This document shows, piece by piece, positions 9,541 to 23,644 of a stretch of 64,000 nucleotides of DNA. The notes below the pieces were generated by a model. That model was not told the origin of the DNA, made no database searches, and worked only from the letters and a program-made list of their open reading frames with translations. A program made the position numbers and the translations under genes. Origin of the DNA: Carposina sasakii (lineage: Eukaryota > Arthropoda > Insecta > Lepidoptera > Carposinidae); assembly GCA_014607495.2 (NCBI GenBank), contig CP053163.1, positions 2,832,716 through 2,896,715 of the forward strand, given 5' to 3'. Positions within the stretch are counted from its first letter, which is position 1; the number at the start of each line of letters is the position of its first letter.

Positions 9541-12500
9541 CAGTCATTCTGCAGACACTGGTTATTTCTTTACACTGTGTCATACACACTTCATTAGCGA
9601 CGCTTTATATCGGTACGTGAGACACATTGCGGATTTTGCATTCGATTTAAGTGGAAAGGAGATTGATGCATAATGGTCCAGATTATAAAATCCAGATTTT
9701 ATGGTGATTGCAAGGTATCTCTCAAACTCGGTGCAAATTGATTTATCGCTTTTCGCCTTTGGTGGTTGCTTATTGAATACTTACAGTGTCTTGCGCATAA
9801 TAATTGTTATGATTTTTTGTGATGTTTCTGGAAGATTTATTGAGTTTGTGATATGATGTCGTCGAGTATAGTTTTATAAGTTTGTTAATGGCTAAAATTT
9901 CGTTATCCATCTTATGTTTTGACAGTGGCTATTATTATCATCATGATATAAATTATTATAGTTAACGAGACATACAAATGGTTAACATAGCGATTGCAGA
10001 CCAAATCCAGAATTTTAATTCGAGATGTATTTAACATTTTGACTAGCCTTAAGAATTAACTTAGATGAAAACAAAATTAACATAATCTTGGAGAAAAACT
10101 ATTTTATCTTACTTACAATAAATTTCGCCAGGCATACTCTATCTGTAAGGGCAATTAAATATATTGTTAAATATATCATTCGTTTCCTTAGCTTTTCTTT
10201 CTCCTACCCAAAGCGAAATCGTTTTAGTATGATTAGTAATAAATACTTGTATCATTGCAAAAAAGCTCAAGCTATTGGCAATAGATTAAACTTAAACCTA
10301 ATTGCACACCACTTAATTGGCCATCAGTTGCTCCCAAAATTTATGATCGTTCAAATTCGTAGAGTTGTCATTATATCTGAAACTCATTAGTGACCCGTTA
10401 CAGAGATCGTGCGACCGTAGGGGTCATCGGATAAATAAATAAATACCATCAAAAATATGAGTAATAATCATTCAATATCTTCATATTGCGTATGAAAATG
10501 GAGAAAAAAACTACTCTCACGACGCGGAGCCGTCTATCAACATGTCATACGGGGAACGCTTTGTATTTAGCTTGGGGAAGTTTGAGCTTTATGAGGTTGG
10601 TGTTTGGGTGCATATGTGACATGGGTTGAGGTTGTAGGTACTGTCGGGTTGTCAAAGCGTCGCGGTCGATCGCCGACGACGGGACAGTCTCGTGCTGAGA
10701 GCAATCTCAGGGAACTCGCGTAGATATGGCCAGTTACTTGCAGAAAGTATCGATGTGTTTTGTAAAATGGTTTCGTATCTCGGTGATAGTTATTATAGAG
10801 ACCGTTTTGGTGCTTTGTTTTATTCTGAGTAAGTTTATGAAGGTGCCAGATAATTTGTTTAGAGAGGAGACTTTTGGGTTTTTATTTGCAACACTTATAA
10901 ATTAATTCCATATGTGATCCTATATTGTAATACAGATTTGAACATCTTGAATTAACATAAATGTAAATTAGTTTAAGACGTTAATATGTTTATTAAGTAC
11001 CTAGATTATACTTATTAAATAAGCGCATTATACTTATTAAATTTGCTTTAGTTTAAACAGACGTGCAAGTTTTATCGATATCGATAAAAACCCTAACATA
11101 TGCATACACCATTACAGTCGCTACGGGGCGCTTGGGTCAGAGAGCCGAGACAATCTGTCAAATGGAAGAAATCACACACGGTCGAGGCTCACACCGCGGT
11201 CCTATTAATCATATTTCGGCCTTTTTTTACAATTTCCGAACGTATGTTCTTTCGTTTAATGGCTACTATTCTGACGCCGATTTTATAAAGATACGCCTAA
11301 GATTTAATAGTTACAATATCAATCTTATCTAATGGTGTAGAAAGTTGATTTTTGTTGGGGATTCTATCTGTCATATGTGGCAGGATGGAGAGCGGCGAAG
11401 CCTTTAGACAATACTTGTCGCTCGATTCGAAATGTCATGTTTTTGAGATAAAAATCTTGAAGAAAATTTTTGTTTGACGGGGTCAAAGTGGTACAAGCTC
11501 TTCAATTACATTTGACACAGTTATCGGACTATGCAATAGTATTCAATTTGTTTTGTTAGATTGAATATGTAGATCAGTGTATCTTTTTGATTAATCAAGG
11601 TTTCGATCTTGATGGTCTTTGTTGAAAAGTCGGAGCTTTTTTGGTATTGTTGTCCTACGACAATTTGTTTCTCTTACATTGTTTGTTTCTCTTGGGTATA
11701 TTCGTTTATCTTTAGTGATATAGTATATTTCTCAATAAAATAAGCGACTAACCTCAGTACTAAAAAAATGCGCTTAAACCAGTTGGTTTAAATAAAATAT
11801 ATTAGTAATTCATTTTCATCCACTTTCATCAAGATTTAATTTCATATGTAGTTAGTTAGTTAAGTTTTATAGATTAATCGGTGATAAATTTTTTGAGTAA
11901 ATTTCCCAATTTTCTTACGTCTGTATGTTTATAATGTGTTTGCTCTCTTCCAATACTCAAGTTCCCTCTACCTTTAAGCAAATTGAAATAATCATTTTTA
12001 TAGAATAATGCTCTAGAAACAGTTTCGTATTTGATGGTCTATGATAGCCTGTAGCAATAAGTGGTAATTTTATGGGCTGTTCATGATCGTTCAAAGGGTC
12101 AAAATAATCATTAGTAACGAGGCAACACGTAGTCTAAATTCGTGATGGCTGATGTGAATTCGATCTGTTTTGTTAGAAATTTTGACTAGGTTAGTCTTAA
12201 TTTTGTCACGAGTTCAAAAATATATTTAAGTGTCTCAGTATTAAAAGATTTTAAGTATTGTATTCTTTTACAGATCTCCATAGTTTATACTTTTTAGGGC
12301 AAATTTTTCCAATGGTCAGATTGCTTAGTTAACTGAAGGATAAAGTTGATGCTGTCTTTCTCTAAAACTTTATTAATATAGAGACATCATCATACTTTAG
12401 GTTATCTGCCTATTTAAAAAATCTGCGCTAACTGAGACATTATGACAATAATTTAAAGCTTGTTAAAAACGTAACTCAAGCTAGATATAAAATCTCTAAT

Positions 12501-15500
12501 ATTCCCAAACCTAACACAGAGCATGTATGACCTTAGAGCACCCAAAGTTCAAGTCGATCGTTCTCATCCGTCACAGATACGATCTGACAGAACTGTCATT
12601 GTGTCGAACGAAGCCCCATCCGTCTAATTGTGACATGGGTGAATTTCCCAGGTACGTTTTTAGCGCGGCGTGGATGAAAATCGTAGTGGAAAGTGCAAAA
12701 TGCACATTTATTAATTTTTTTTCATTAAGTTCAGACAGTGATCTAGACTAACGTTTAAAACTTAAGACCAAAATCTATTTGTTTACGCATTAAAAAAATT
12801 ATCAAAAGCTCTAAATCTAATTGCGGTGCTATGTCCCCACTTCATTTGCAAAAATAAATTTGGCTATTTAAATTTTCGGGTGAATTAATTTAACAGAATA
12901 CATACATATTTTAAAAATACATTAAATAACACTATTATTTACACCATGAGCAGTAATTTAACTTAACCCGGTAGTACCTGTAACAGCTTTTTAAAAATGT
13001 CCCGCGGAAAAAGTCAATAACGCTGGCGCATTTTGAACATTACACTATTTCATCATAATGAATGAGATAGATGCTAAGCTATCTTTCCCCGCACTGCTCT
13101 GTCAAGCCATCGTATACCAAGTACAAGGATGTTTGATACACTGAACAGTTTTCCCGCCAAAAACGTAAGTATAACCTGCGGTGGCGCAGGAATACAAATT
13201 TATCATATAACGGTGTCATGTGTATTTAAAAAACTAAAAGGCTGTTTAAAAAGAAATTTTACAGATGATTAAAGATTAGATGTATCGACGTAATTGCAAA
13301 TGAATTATTACAATTAAAATAATAGTGTCCGTTATAATTTGAAATTTGTTACTTAATTCTAAGTACGGTGTCGCAACTCCAGTGGCTCCGGTGGCAAAAA
13401 AGAGGGCCACCGTAATATAATAATGTCACCGTAATTGATATTTTGTCTTTTTGTATACAGGATGACTGGAAAACGGGTATTATTTCTATTGAGATGTAAA
13501 AGTACAGCCCATTTTCTACCTTCATGGGTAGGAAGACCCATTAAAAAAATTACGGCTTCAGGGTTATGCCCCATTTTGTAATGTTTTTAAAATCACCTTA
13601 TTATTAAATGGAAATGCATAAAAAACTAAAATACGTGTATATTTCAGTAATTCAACTAGATAAACAAATAATCATTGGAGACAAAACAACAGACATCAAC
13701 TTGGCATTGTCAAAGTACAATTACCAAAAGGTTTATAATTTTATTTCCTGATTCTTTCCTATTCATTCAAAATAATGATTTCACGTAATTCGCACACTTT
13801 AATTAAACTAAATTCAAAAGTATAATTATGAAAAAGCTTACCAACAGCTGACTAATAAGAATTTTAAAAGTGCTATCCTATGGCGCGACAACCTTTTTTA
13901 ACAAGTAACCTAAGTTTGTAGTCAAATTTAAAAAATTTAAATAAAGGTGATGACTGATGAACTGACATTATAATATATATATTATAGCATAGGAATCTTA
14001 CTGCTATCCAAAGGCCTTTTCATGATGCAGTTCAACTCGAATCGAGGTCATACCGCCACCTCCATCTCGTCTTACTCCTACCCCAGGCAGCCGCTCTGTA
14101 GCATCCAGCCAGTTGCACTGTTCGTCTATCTTTCGGTGTCTAAACGACTAACATGGCCGGCACTTTTACTGTCCAGTTCCTTTTTGGTAGGCGATTAGCA
14201 TACCTAATGGTGTTCCTGATGCAGTCTGAGCACTGTAGGTCAATCGATAGACAGCATAAGCACACATATCGACAAGTAGACGTTATAAGATCATAGGAAG
14301 GGAACCGTTCCTAAATGAACTAAGTTCTTCCAGGCACTTAAGATTCATCTCTCAATATTAATAGCTGACCAATAAGAATGTAATATTTTTCTGAGTCCTG
14401 ACTGTTCTCAGAAAAAATATCTATATATTGAATGTTCTACTGGCCTAGTAGGTGTACTCATGCACATAATTATTATCTACTTCAATCCCACGTTTTGTGA
14501 TATTGACTATGACTTGGCCTTCGGTTCAAACTCAAGGAAACCACCCAAAATTGCTACTATAAACCCGAGTAACTTTGCGATAAACCCGAGTAGCTTGAAC
14601 AAGTACGCCTGATGATAACAGAAGAGTTCTACATTCTACTTGCCTCAATATAACACTGCTATAGGCTGTAGCGCCACGGAATGTATTTTTTGAAACCTAT
14701 ATTGGTCAGCTGCTAGTAAGCTTTCTCATAATAAATTACACCTTTTTGAGTAGCTTATTAAATAAGGAATTTACCTATAGTTTGATAAAGGGTACGCATG
14801 ACGCAGTATATTATTTTGAAAGAGTAGGGGCTTAATTGGCAAAAACATTTAACAAATTTTGCTTGACCATTCCATGTTGATAGATTTTTGGGAGGTGAAA
14901 GTATAAAATGTGATTTATTTCTTATATGCCATTCTACTCATCTAAAAGGAGATTTAAAAAAAAATGTCATATCTCCGACACTGTGAATTTCCGGATGGGG
15001 TGTTCCTTATATATAAAGGTAGCTAACGAGGTGCACTTTCAAATGTGAAAATAAATGATCCTTATTTCTGGTTTTCGAAGATTTTTACGTACATATAAAT
15101 AAATACGGCTAGGTTCCTGAAATGGTGTAGTCAGAACTGCGAGATCTTATAGGAGATACCATGGCCACTACGTTTTATGCTAAGAAAAAAGTCACTAGGA
15201 AGCATTTTAAAGTATGTAATAAAATATTTCCCTAACTGTTAACGTGTTCCTTAAATTTGTTATCATAGTTTCTAAGCTATAATCATGATGATAAACATTA
15301 TTACCAACTAATAAACGAAAAATCTAAAGTTTTCATATTCTTATAAAATAAATAAATAGGTAATTCGTATGATGTTCTCCTGTATTTATAATTCCGCTGG
15401 TTGTAATAAATTTCAGTGGAGAGATTAACAATTTCGGTGGTTTGATAATAATATCGGTGGCGATTGAAATTTTTAAATGCAGATATCTCAAGAAATAATA

Positions 15501-16750
15501 CGTTTTTAAAAATGTGTACCATATGACTGAATATTATATATTTTTAGCTATTACTTCGAATACAAAAAAGTTATAGAAAGTGGATATAAAATTTCGCCAG
15601 CGTAATTAGTCAAAAATCGAGGTTGTTGAAATTCACCCACATCATTGTTTCAATTCATCAGTCAAATCGCTTGATGAGACCTTACCTTCGATTGTCGTGA
15701 CATTGGGTGCGTAGGCTTCGCAATATTTAGAATTATCATCTTTTGCTTTATCAACGGGTTACATATTTTGATTATCGATTGATACTTTTATTGTGAGATT
15801 GGTCTTAGGAGAAAATATAGGGTTAAGTTGTCGATGATCTAAATTGTGAACTTCATTCAAGAATTTATTCAGAATTGCATGAGACAGAAAATGTATCAGA
15901 AGCTCTTGAATAACACGACAATTTATTTATATAATGCACTTAAATTTAAATATATTTGCCTTATCTGCCTTGTTTATAGTACTTAAAACCCGCATCGTAC
16001 TATACGGTGCGTAATTGATTTCTTATTAAATGTTGATTAACCAAAGATTTTAGTTTTGATTTATTACGAATAACCTTCGCCACACTTGATATTCAATTCA
16101 TATTCTTTAACGATGTTTTTGGGGCTTAAGAATTATTTTTTAATATGTTATTTTCGACTACAAAGGTTTTTTTTTAGTTTCTGAGAATTCTTTTTTGAAC
16201 TACTAGAATGTCTGAAATTAATGGGAGTGGAACTTCATTACCTATAAAACGAAGAGCACTGAGGGAGTCTCTTCATATTTATTTTAGCCATATAGTAACT
16301 ATCAATTTTTGATTGACATTGAAATATTAAATCGTTAATATAAGTAAATAAAAAGTTAACACAAATACACCATATAAAACCTAAAAGATAGAAGATCTAT
16401 AAATTCATTCAACGATGGCAATATATCCAAAAAAACTGTATTGGGAAACTGACTGTATTACTCGCTGGCCATAATATATCAGCCCTTTGATCATGGGATT
16501 CTTCGACCAATTCGTTTGCAATGGCCTCTAATATGCCGCTCTAATAAGCCATGACACCTTTTGCTATTGCTTCACCCATTGCACTAAAAAATTCCGTAAC
16601 AATCAAAAATAAATTCATCGTAACGACGTCACATTTGACAAATAACGGTCTAATCTGCATATCTAAATATTCCCAAACTAAGACAATGCCACATTAAAAC
16701 TAATACAGACCCTTTTCTTATCTGTACTTAGAGTTAGCATTGAAATCTAA
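9541..16750. other. Long AT-rich stretch, no gene seen
   Basis: Only short frames. Small GC-richer islands occur near 10640-10720 and 14030-14110; the latter resembles repeat sequence but I could not place it. Loose CACCGAAATT-type motifs lie at 13370-13440 and 15380-15470. Confidence 0.5.
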
Positions 16751-17018
16751 AGGTACACGCACACACCATCAGTAAATGAATCCGTCACGTCAAAAAATAT
16801 GGTGGTTGGACGTCGTTGAAAATAATTTTCACGAAAACAAATTATATAAAGGTAAAGCATATACCTACCTATTTATTTCGAACGATGTATGGTTCAGATG
16901 TGACTGACCGCCTTTAGACTATTGTTTTGATTTAGCCGCCTTTTAACACGTCTCAAATATTTCTATTTCAGATCAGTTACTTGACGGTGACGTGACGGAT
17001 GCGTGTGTACGAACACTA
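16751..17018. mobile_element. Possible foldback MITE
   Basis: GGTACACGCACACACC with AATCCGTCACGTCA on the left, and TGACGTGACGGATGCGTGTG plus TACG on the right, are inverted with an indel of about 13 bp. No clear target duplication. Confidence 0.4.
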
Positions 17019-17914
17019 AACGTTGAAACGAAGGCCGTGAGAATCCATCATGTTACTTCACCAAAAAAAAAACATCCGATAATTCACTTTGCTCCTATTA
17101 AGAGACGGATCGGCCATTTGTAAAATTGTCTAGCTTTAGGCAATTCGGACCATTACGAAATGTGACTTGCATCATTTAGTCACATCTATTTTTACTTTAT
17201 GCATGGTAATCATGCGACCTTTAATAGCCACCTCGGCTTTCGTGACAAAACTTTGAATCCCATTTATCTTGTACAAGTTTGAAGTTTCCGTGTCGATACT
17301 AGCGACATCGATAGGTGACTAACTAGTTTGGCATTCCGGTAATGTTCGGCGCGACTATCTTTTGTTTTAGTGAATCCGACGTCTTTCGGACATGACATTC
17401 TATTTTTAAGAAATCAAAGCTCTTTGTTGAATACGCCAACACCGTTTCTTATGTATAGTACAAACTAATCTAGCATGTTGAAAGCGTCGCTAATGTCTAT
17501 GCAGATGAGAAAAATAAATGAAGACTCCTATGTGTCCGAGGAGGTTAAAATTTTTTACACTAGGTCAGATTCGTTAGTAGCGGTGCACGAAATGTCAATG
17601 TGTCAATTTTGGTCGCCTGTACGTCTCACGAATATGACGATAGAAAGTTAATGAATTAATTATTTTGACACCAATATTACAACCAAGGTTTAATTTTAAC
17701 AAATCATTTTTAATCGTCACTTTAAATAAGGTAAGGTAAATATCGCCAAACCTCTATTAGACGCACATTCCTAAACGTTACTTACGTTCTCACGTATTAT
17801 GTATCTCTGTCCAGGACCAATAAATATAATCATAAACTTTAAACAATCTCCGAAGGGCATAACTCCATATAAGATACCAATATAGTATATCTATTGAAAA
17901 TAATACATAAGACA

Positions 17915-17985
17915 ATGTCTAGTCCATCTTGCGGTAGCAAAGGGCCCACCGGACCCGGCTGTGGTCAGGCAAATTGCGACGGCAT
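17915..17985 (+). CDS. Candidate small Cys/Gly-rich first exon
   Basis: An ATG in good context (GACAATG) opens a 24-codon reading, MSSPSCGSKGPTGPGCGQAN then CDG, that stands out by its GC content from AT-rich flanks. A perfect donor GTAAGT begins at 17986 two bases into codon 24; without splicing the frame stops at once (ATG TAA). A TATA-like stretch (AATATAGTATATC) lies about 30 bp upstream. The three cysteines suggest a metal-binding or other small Cys-rich protein, but I do not recognise a family and found no second exon. Low confidence. Confidence 0.3.
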
Positions 17986-19860
17986 GTAAGTAATTTTCAA
18001 AGTTAGAACTGGGAGACCATTTTCTTAGGGATCGTAGTGGTATGTGCTACTGGAAGAGACATTGGATTACTCATTTGATGCGGTAGGGGCTGAATTCCAA
18101 CTTGAAATCGGAGCTTATTTCCAAATTTTCAATGTATGAACATGAATTTTGTATCGATCGATCGTCTTTGGACGTTTAGCGACTAGTTCGCTTTTTTTTG
18201 CTAAATTAATCTACGGGCGTCTTGCAGTACAAAAGCCAAATTCAGTAAGGTCGCTTCCATTGTTATCCAGCTATTTGGTACCTTTTTTCTAAATAGTTAT
18301 CTAAACGCCTTTACCCAACAAACCAAGGGCCGATAGGACCACATTTTCTGAAGTGGTCAAGTTCGGTTAGGTGACACCGCAAAAACGACGCCCTCTATAT
18401 TGTACCCCATACTCACTCATTTCTACCATAACGGATTCTTTATCGCTTCCAGACAGGGTCTTAGGCAACATTCTTCATGATTATTTTCTAATGATATACC
18501 AGGAAGCTTATTGAGGTGCATTAGAATTTATTAGAGGTTTTGTAAGTTCAGTTACAGTACTGATACAGCTTAGTTTGATTATTGTGGTGGTGAGACAGCA
18601 TGGTAATTGACTGTCGTAAAGTTGAGTTAAAGTTTTTGTGACTGTTTTAAGTCCTGTAACTTATTGCAACGTGTTACGCACTTTTTGCACGCTTGGGGTT
18701 AAAGCTAGTTAGTTTTGCTTCTGTGATCTATGGAGTTACCAAAGGTGGTTTATAAGAAAGAAGTAGAGATAGGCTCTAGTCAGATTTAAAAGCAAAGTGA
18801 TAAATTCATCAAAATGATTATTTCTCTTCTTGTAAACTATCAGAGACTCTCCCATTATAAAGCTGCAAACTACAATCTCCAGCCGAACTACTATCTCCTA
18901 TACAATTACAAACTTCAATGCTCTAGGATAAGCTTGTAATAAAGCCTATATTTAACATCGCAAAGTGGTTCAGACATAATAAAGCTTATTTATAATTCTT
19001 ATCGTACAGTGATAGACTGATAGCATTGTTAGATAATGCCCCTCTAGTGTCGGTAAATTGTCATTCACGTGATAATGTGGTGCCAAGTGTTGCCATATTA
19101 TCTGGTATCACCTGATCACCACAATCAGTGCTGGGGCACTTGAATCCGCACCTGAAAGGTCTCACGATCTGGCACGTATAGGACATAAATAGATAGTTCT
19201 TTTAGATGTAATATGAACTAATTGCTATGTTTTAGGGAATATCAAATATGTTGGTTTTCGGAAATAATAACTGTGAAAGTTGTTTGACTTATTGGAAAAG
19301 AAGAAAGAACAAAGATATTAAAATAAAGAGAGAAATCCTTGTAAAAATTTTGACCCACGATAAATAATCTCCCAAACACACATGCAACAAGCCGCTTGGA
19401 TACTAAAGCGTGCCAAAGAAATTTAATATACATAAAAAACTTACATCAATTGAAAAATATAATCCGCTTTTTCTTCATCTAATTAATGTATATCTACTTA
19501 TGTCATAAAATAATGAATAGATGCATAGGTTTACTCAGTTAAACCTTATTTATAGTAAAAATATGTTCCTATATCAATAACAACGCTCAACAAATATTGT
19601 TCAGGGTTAATATCTTAAGAATGTGTGATTGATCAGCTGTTAGCAGTTCCCGACGACAGTTAATAATCACCCCCTTATAATAATCTTACAATGGGTGGTG
19701 TAAGTAATAAGCTATGGCGGGCGGGGGACTAGTGACCTTGAGCTTACGACTTCTTTCTTCTTCTTAACCCAGTTAGTCTATTATAAATACATCTTAATAT
19801 AATTCAAGCAAAACTCCACCTCAACGTCCCATATGGCAAAGCGTTGGTTTCCTATGATAG
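17986..19860. other. Unassigned, no gene seen
   Basis: Searched by eye for a second exon to follow 17985; none found. Confidence 0.45.
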
Positions 19861-19900
19861 CGGTGCCGCCGTTTAAAAGCGACCTTAAAGGAACACTTGC

Positions 19901-20182
19901 ATGCGCCGTATAAAGCCGCTGCGTGACGGCAATGATCCTAGTAAACCAAATCTAGCAGAAACATATGTCGATTACAATTTTAATTGGTTTTCGGATGAGC
20001 AGCTATGTATTTATGGTTGCATGCTAGGTGCTTGGATCTGGCTTCTCCTTACGGTAGTGTTTTGTGTTCGTGACCATGAGTCGGCAGATCCGAGGGTCAG
20101 CGGAGGGTGTAGGGTCCGGTGGTGGGCGACCCCTCAATTAAAATCTAGTAGAGTTATTTTTTGTCACATTTATCAAAGATAA
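19901..20182 (+). CDS. Open frame containing a single copy of the palindrome arm; possible exon
   Basis: A 93-codon frame beginning with ATG. Residues 1-28 are charged. The repeat homology then begins (19986) and includes a strongly hydrophobic stretch (LCIYGCMLGAWIWLLLTVVF) that could cross a membrane, followed by a charged tail. Compared with the palindrome arm, this copy differs by a 3-bp deletion and lacks its two stop codons, which is weakly consistent with coding. Upstream sequence in another frame reads on (FKSDLKGTLACAV just before 19901), so the start may be wrong or the gene frameshifted. I do not recognise the protein. It may equally be a repeat that happens to be open. Confidence 0.3.
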   Translation: MRRIKPLRDGNDPSKPNLAETYVDYNFNWFSDEQLCIYGCMLGAWIWLLLTVVFCVRDHESADPRVSGGCRVRWWATPQLKSSRVIFCHIYQR

Positions 20183-22060
20183 AAATATGCATCTCTCTCG
20201 AAGAGGTAGGCAAGGATCAAAGGACCTCTATTTCCTACGGTCCTGACATATTTACGAATCATACTTTCCTCTTACTTGGGTAACCCAGCTTCTATTTATT
20301 ACGTTTTTAAAAAATACTTAAGTTCTGTCTACTTGGACCAAATACCAACGTTTCATCTAGAAAGTGTTACTGTTGACATTCCAAATTAATATTGTAAATG
20401 GAAAGGGGAAGAATTGGAAATGTGTCTGGGTAATACGTTTTTCCGCAAGAATATCTTTTCATTTATTTTGTGTATCTTATAAATCTATTTGTACAAGTTA
20501 CATCAGTAAAAACTAGGATTCGATTAGTTCTGAATTTAAACAAAGAGATTATTTTAAAACAAAGAACATTAATATCATACTATTAAACAAATTCTTATAA
20601 ACGTCTAAATTACTTGACCATGATAATTACCTTTCTATTAATCAAATTGCCAGTTCACTTGTCTAATGTTCTAATCTAGTAGGGACATCTAAAAATTCCA
20701 CTATACTTACCTTATTTTGGTTTTTGGCTCTCAATATTTATCAAGAAAAAAAAAACATTGTTCCCCTAGATTACTAACTTTGGTCATCTGTCACCCTTAG
20801 CGTAGCTTTAATTAGCCAATCCAACCATAAACATTTTCTAACAGTAAAACCTATTCCGAATTCCAAAGACAAGGCTATGTTTCATTTAGAAACGTAAACG
20901 TTATGGTTAGGTGGAAACTTCTGCATTGAGGGAATGTTCATTGACCGCGGCATGGACAAGTGACACTGATTGCGGTAAAACGGAGAATAGGGGACACAAT
21001 CTTAACTAATACTTTTGTCAGATTCAGGGGATAGTTCGTTAAGGAACTTATACCTTGTTTAAGTGGTAAGTGTGATGCATTAGAAATATTCTAATACGTC
21101 CGTTGTAAAGTAAGTTTTAATTTTTAGCTTCAATGTTCATGAATCCATTTTGAAATGGATGTACCATGCTGATTACGCTGTAGAAAAAAACAAAAGACAC
21201 TTTTGAGCTCCTTCTATAATTACGCTACACCTATCTACACAGGTGCTATAGAATCCAAATAACGTAAATTTTATGCAAGATTCCTATGCAATCATTTTAT
21301 TAGGAATTTTATGACAAGACAGTGTTATTACAAAACCGTATCTAAAGATAGACACTATTTAAAATTGACATTTACAGCAAAAAACAAGGAATATCTTTTT
21401 AGCTTGAAATGAGCTTGAATTGTTTTGTAATACGAGTAACACTGTCAGTGTCCGAACTTGAATATGAAATATTTGCTGGCAAAATTCTCCTGGAAGAGAA
21501 AATAATGCGGCACTGTAACCATTTGACCAGCGTACCGTCCTCGTACTCGTATCACTGTCAGTAACTGACAGCCACTAATCCTGACATGTATAAGCTCTGC
21601 ACCCGCATTGCTCAAGATAATAGTGACCCCTAATGTTACAATAACAAAGTTCCACAAATTGTAATGGGACTAAATAGAATCTGTAAAACATTGCTAGTGT
21701 TGCAGAGACACTAGCGCTTTTATCAGATGACTTGATAACTGAAACATAATGAGTACACCCTTATACGTTTCTTTGCCACCATAACCTTTAACGTTTTCAC
21801 ATTTTCATTAGACTTTATCGTTTTTGTTATAGAGAAAGTTTTTCGATTACATACGTTAAATTCGATACAATTAAAACAAAAGATATTATTAGCTTTAGTT
21901 GAGTTCTCCTTAATTACCTGGTAGTAAGGCTATAATGAAATGCTCATTTTTTCACTTAGCTTTCTTGTTGTGACCTTAGATAATGGTTTCATATAAACAG
22001 GCATTGGGATCTATAATTCTATTATATTTGATACTTAATTAATTATAATTTCCTATTTTT
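20183..22060. other. Unassigned, no gene seen
   Basis: AT-rich. Sequence at 20195-20270 (TCTCGAAGAGGTAGGCAAGG) looks repeat-like but has no second copy here. Confidence 0.5.
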
Positions 22061-22068
22061 GCCACGAT

Positions 22069-22503
22069 TTACCACACTCAATAAGTGACTGCAGGACGGT
22101 TGAGACGTTCAAAAATAAGTTAAGGGATCACTTTCTTGCACTGGCTGACTGATCGGTTTCAATTATCTGCTCAATTGTTGCTAATCCTATTGTTTTATTT
22201 TTATTTTTTCCTATTAAGTCTATATTATGTCTAACATTACTTTTATTATTTGATTGTTTGGATGTATGTATGTATCTATAATGTATGAATATTTTATTTT
22301 TATTTATTATAAAGTTACTTAGTTTGTACACATTATTATCTCTATAACTACTACTCTACTACTTAAATACTCTCAGTTTGCTTTCTGGTATGCTAGAAGA
22401 AATCCCTTGCCGAGATAAGCACGCCTTTGTATGCATTCCTTTTGTAAATTTCTCTGTATTTATTGTTATGTTTTGTGTACAATAAAGAATAATAATTTTT
22501 TAA
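22069..22503 (+). pseudogene. Jockey/CR1-like LINE 3' end
   Basis: The frame LPHSISDCRTVETFKNKLRD HFLALAD ends at TGA (22150-22152). The TVETFKNKLR-type segment is typical of the extreme C-terminus of Jockey/CR1/L2-like LINEs. A 350-bp AT-rich 3' UTR follows, with GTACAATAAAGAATAATAAT and a T-rich end at the tail. 5'-truncated. Confidence 0.65.
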
Positions 22504-22547
22504 TACCTACTTTGGAATAGACCTAATAGATATTTGATATCGATATA

Positions 22548-22580
22548 GTCCACTGCTAGACGTAGGCCTTCCTAATAGAA
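22548..22580 (-). repeat. Short RTE-tail fragment
   Basis: TAGTCCACTGCTAGACGTAG is the reverse complement of the SINE/RTE tail. It lies just before the Helitron-like copy at 22595. Confidence 0.45.
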
Positions 22581-22594
22581 TATATTTATCTATA

Positions 22595-22885
22595 TCTATA
22601 CATATAATAAAAATGTAACGGATCGCTGTCTGTACATGGAAGATATATGAGAAAAAAATATTATAGGAGACCTTTATCAACGCAATAGGACCCAAAACGA
22701 TGAATTTTGGAATTTTTGTCTGTTTGTGCACGCTCAGAAACGGCTGAACCGACTTTGATGCAGTTTTCAGGAATATATTGTGACAGGTCCCACTTAACAT
22801 TTAGGCTACTTTTTTTTATCCCGGATAATTTCGACATTTTGTTTTTTTTTTAGTCCACGCGGACGGAGTTGCGGGCGTCCACTAG
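22595..22885 (+). mobile_element. Helitron-like non-autonomous element, family 1
   Basis: TCTATACATATAATAAAA start and GCGTCCACTAG end, here followed by C rather than T. Shorter than relatives because part of the GTCTGTTTGTCTGTG segment is missing. Confidence 0.7.
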
Positions 22886-23087
22886 CATATAATATATCTA
22901 TGTAAATTTTCTGATGTCAAATACCTACTACATATGACAGGATATCTAATAATGTACCTACACATTCCTGTGGCTCCTAAAGTTTATCTGAAGGACTTTT
23001 GTGAACAACAAGTGAAATCATACCATAATGCTTTATTTATCTTTAGTCACCACAGAAGTATCACCTGCACTTGTATCTGAAGCTTTT

Positions 23088-23581
23088 AGTCGTCCATCAA
23101 TAGATTGGAACACTTCAGAAACTGGCACACACAAAAATTACCCATAATTCTATATTTAGAGGACACAGAATTCAACGTCGATAATACAACCGACAAACTG
23201 GCTGCTACTAATGAAAGTGAAGTGCAAACTTTTAAAAACGAATTCAATGCCGATGAACATAAAGACGAAATCACAATAAAGATTGATGATAAAGCTGATT
23301 TTGATATTGGTAACATCTAAAATGAACATAATGTTGCAATGTTTAAAGTTGGTTTTGGTATAGGTGGTATAATAGAACTGCCGGCGCCAAGCTTTGTCAT
23401 TCCGATACGATCTGCATCCGCTGCAGTTTTGGATGAAAATATTTTCACTTATCTTAAGTGGATGTATCTGCTTATTAATTACCTTTGGGAGGAACACATC
23501 GAGCTGTCAAATCAAACACTTTGTCGGCATCTGACGGTGCCAGTGTGCCTGCTAATAGATGATGATTCTTTGAAACGTTGA
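23088..23581 (+). pseudogene. Decayed ORF, unrecognised
   Basis: One frame runs about 160 codons with a single internal stop (TAA 23318-23320) and no ATG at the start. The first half is acidic and Asn/Lys-rich (EDTEFNVDNTTDKLAATNES), the second includes GFGIGGIIELPAPSFVIPIR. Frame continuity across the stop and a shifted open frame just upstream (23046-23145) suggest a former coding sequence, perhaps a retrocopy. No family recognised. Confidence 0.3.
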
Positions 23582-23644
23582 GTAAGATCCATAATGGTAG
23601 TGTTTTTGATGATGAGTGTATCGATGATTTTGGTATGCCTATTA

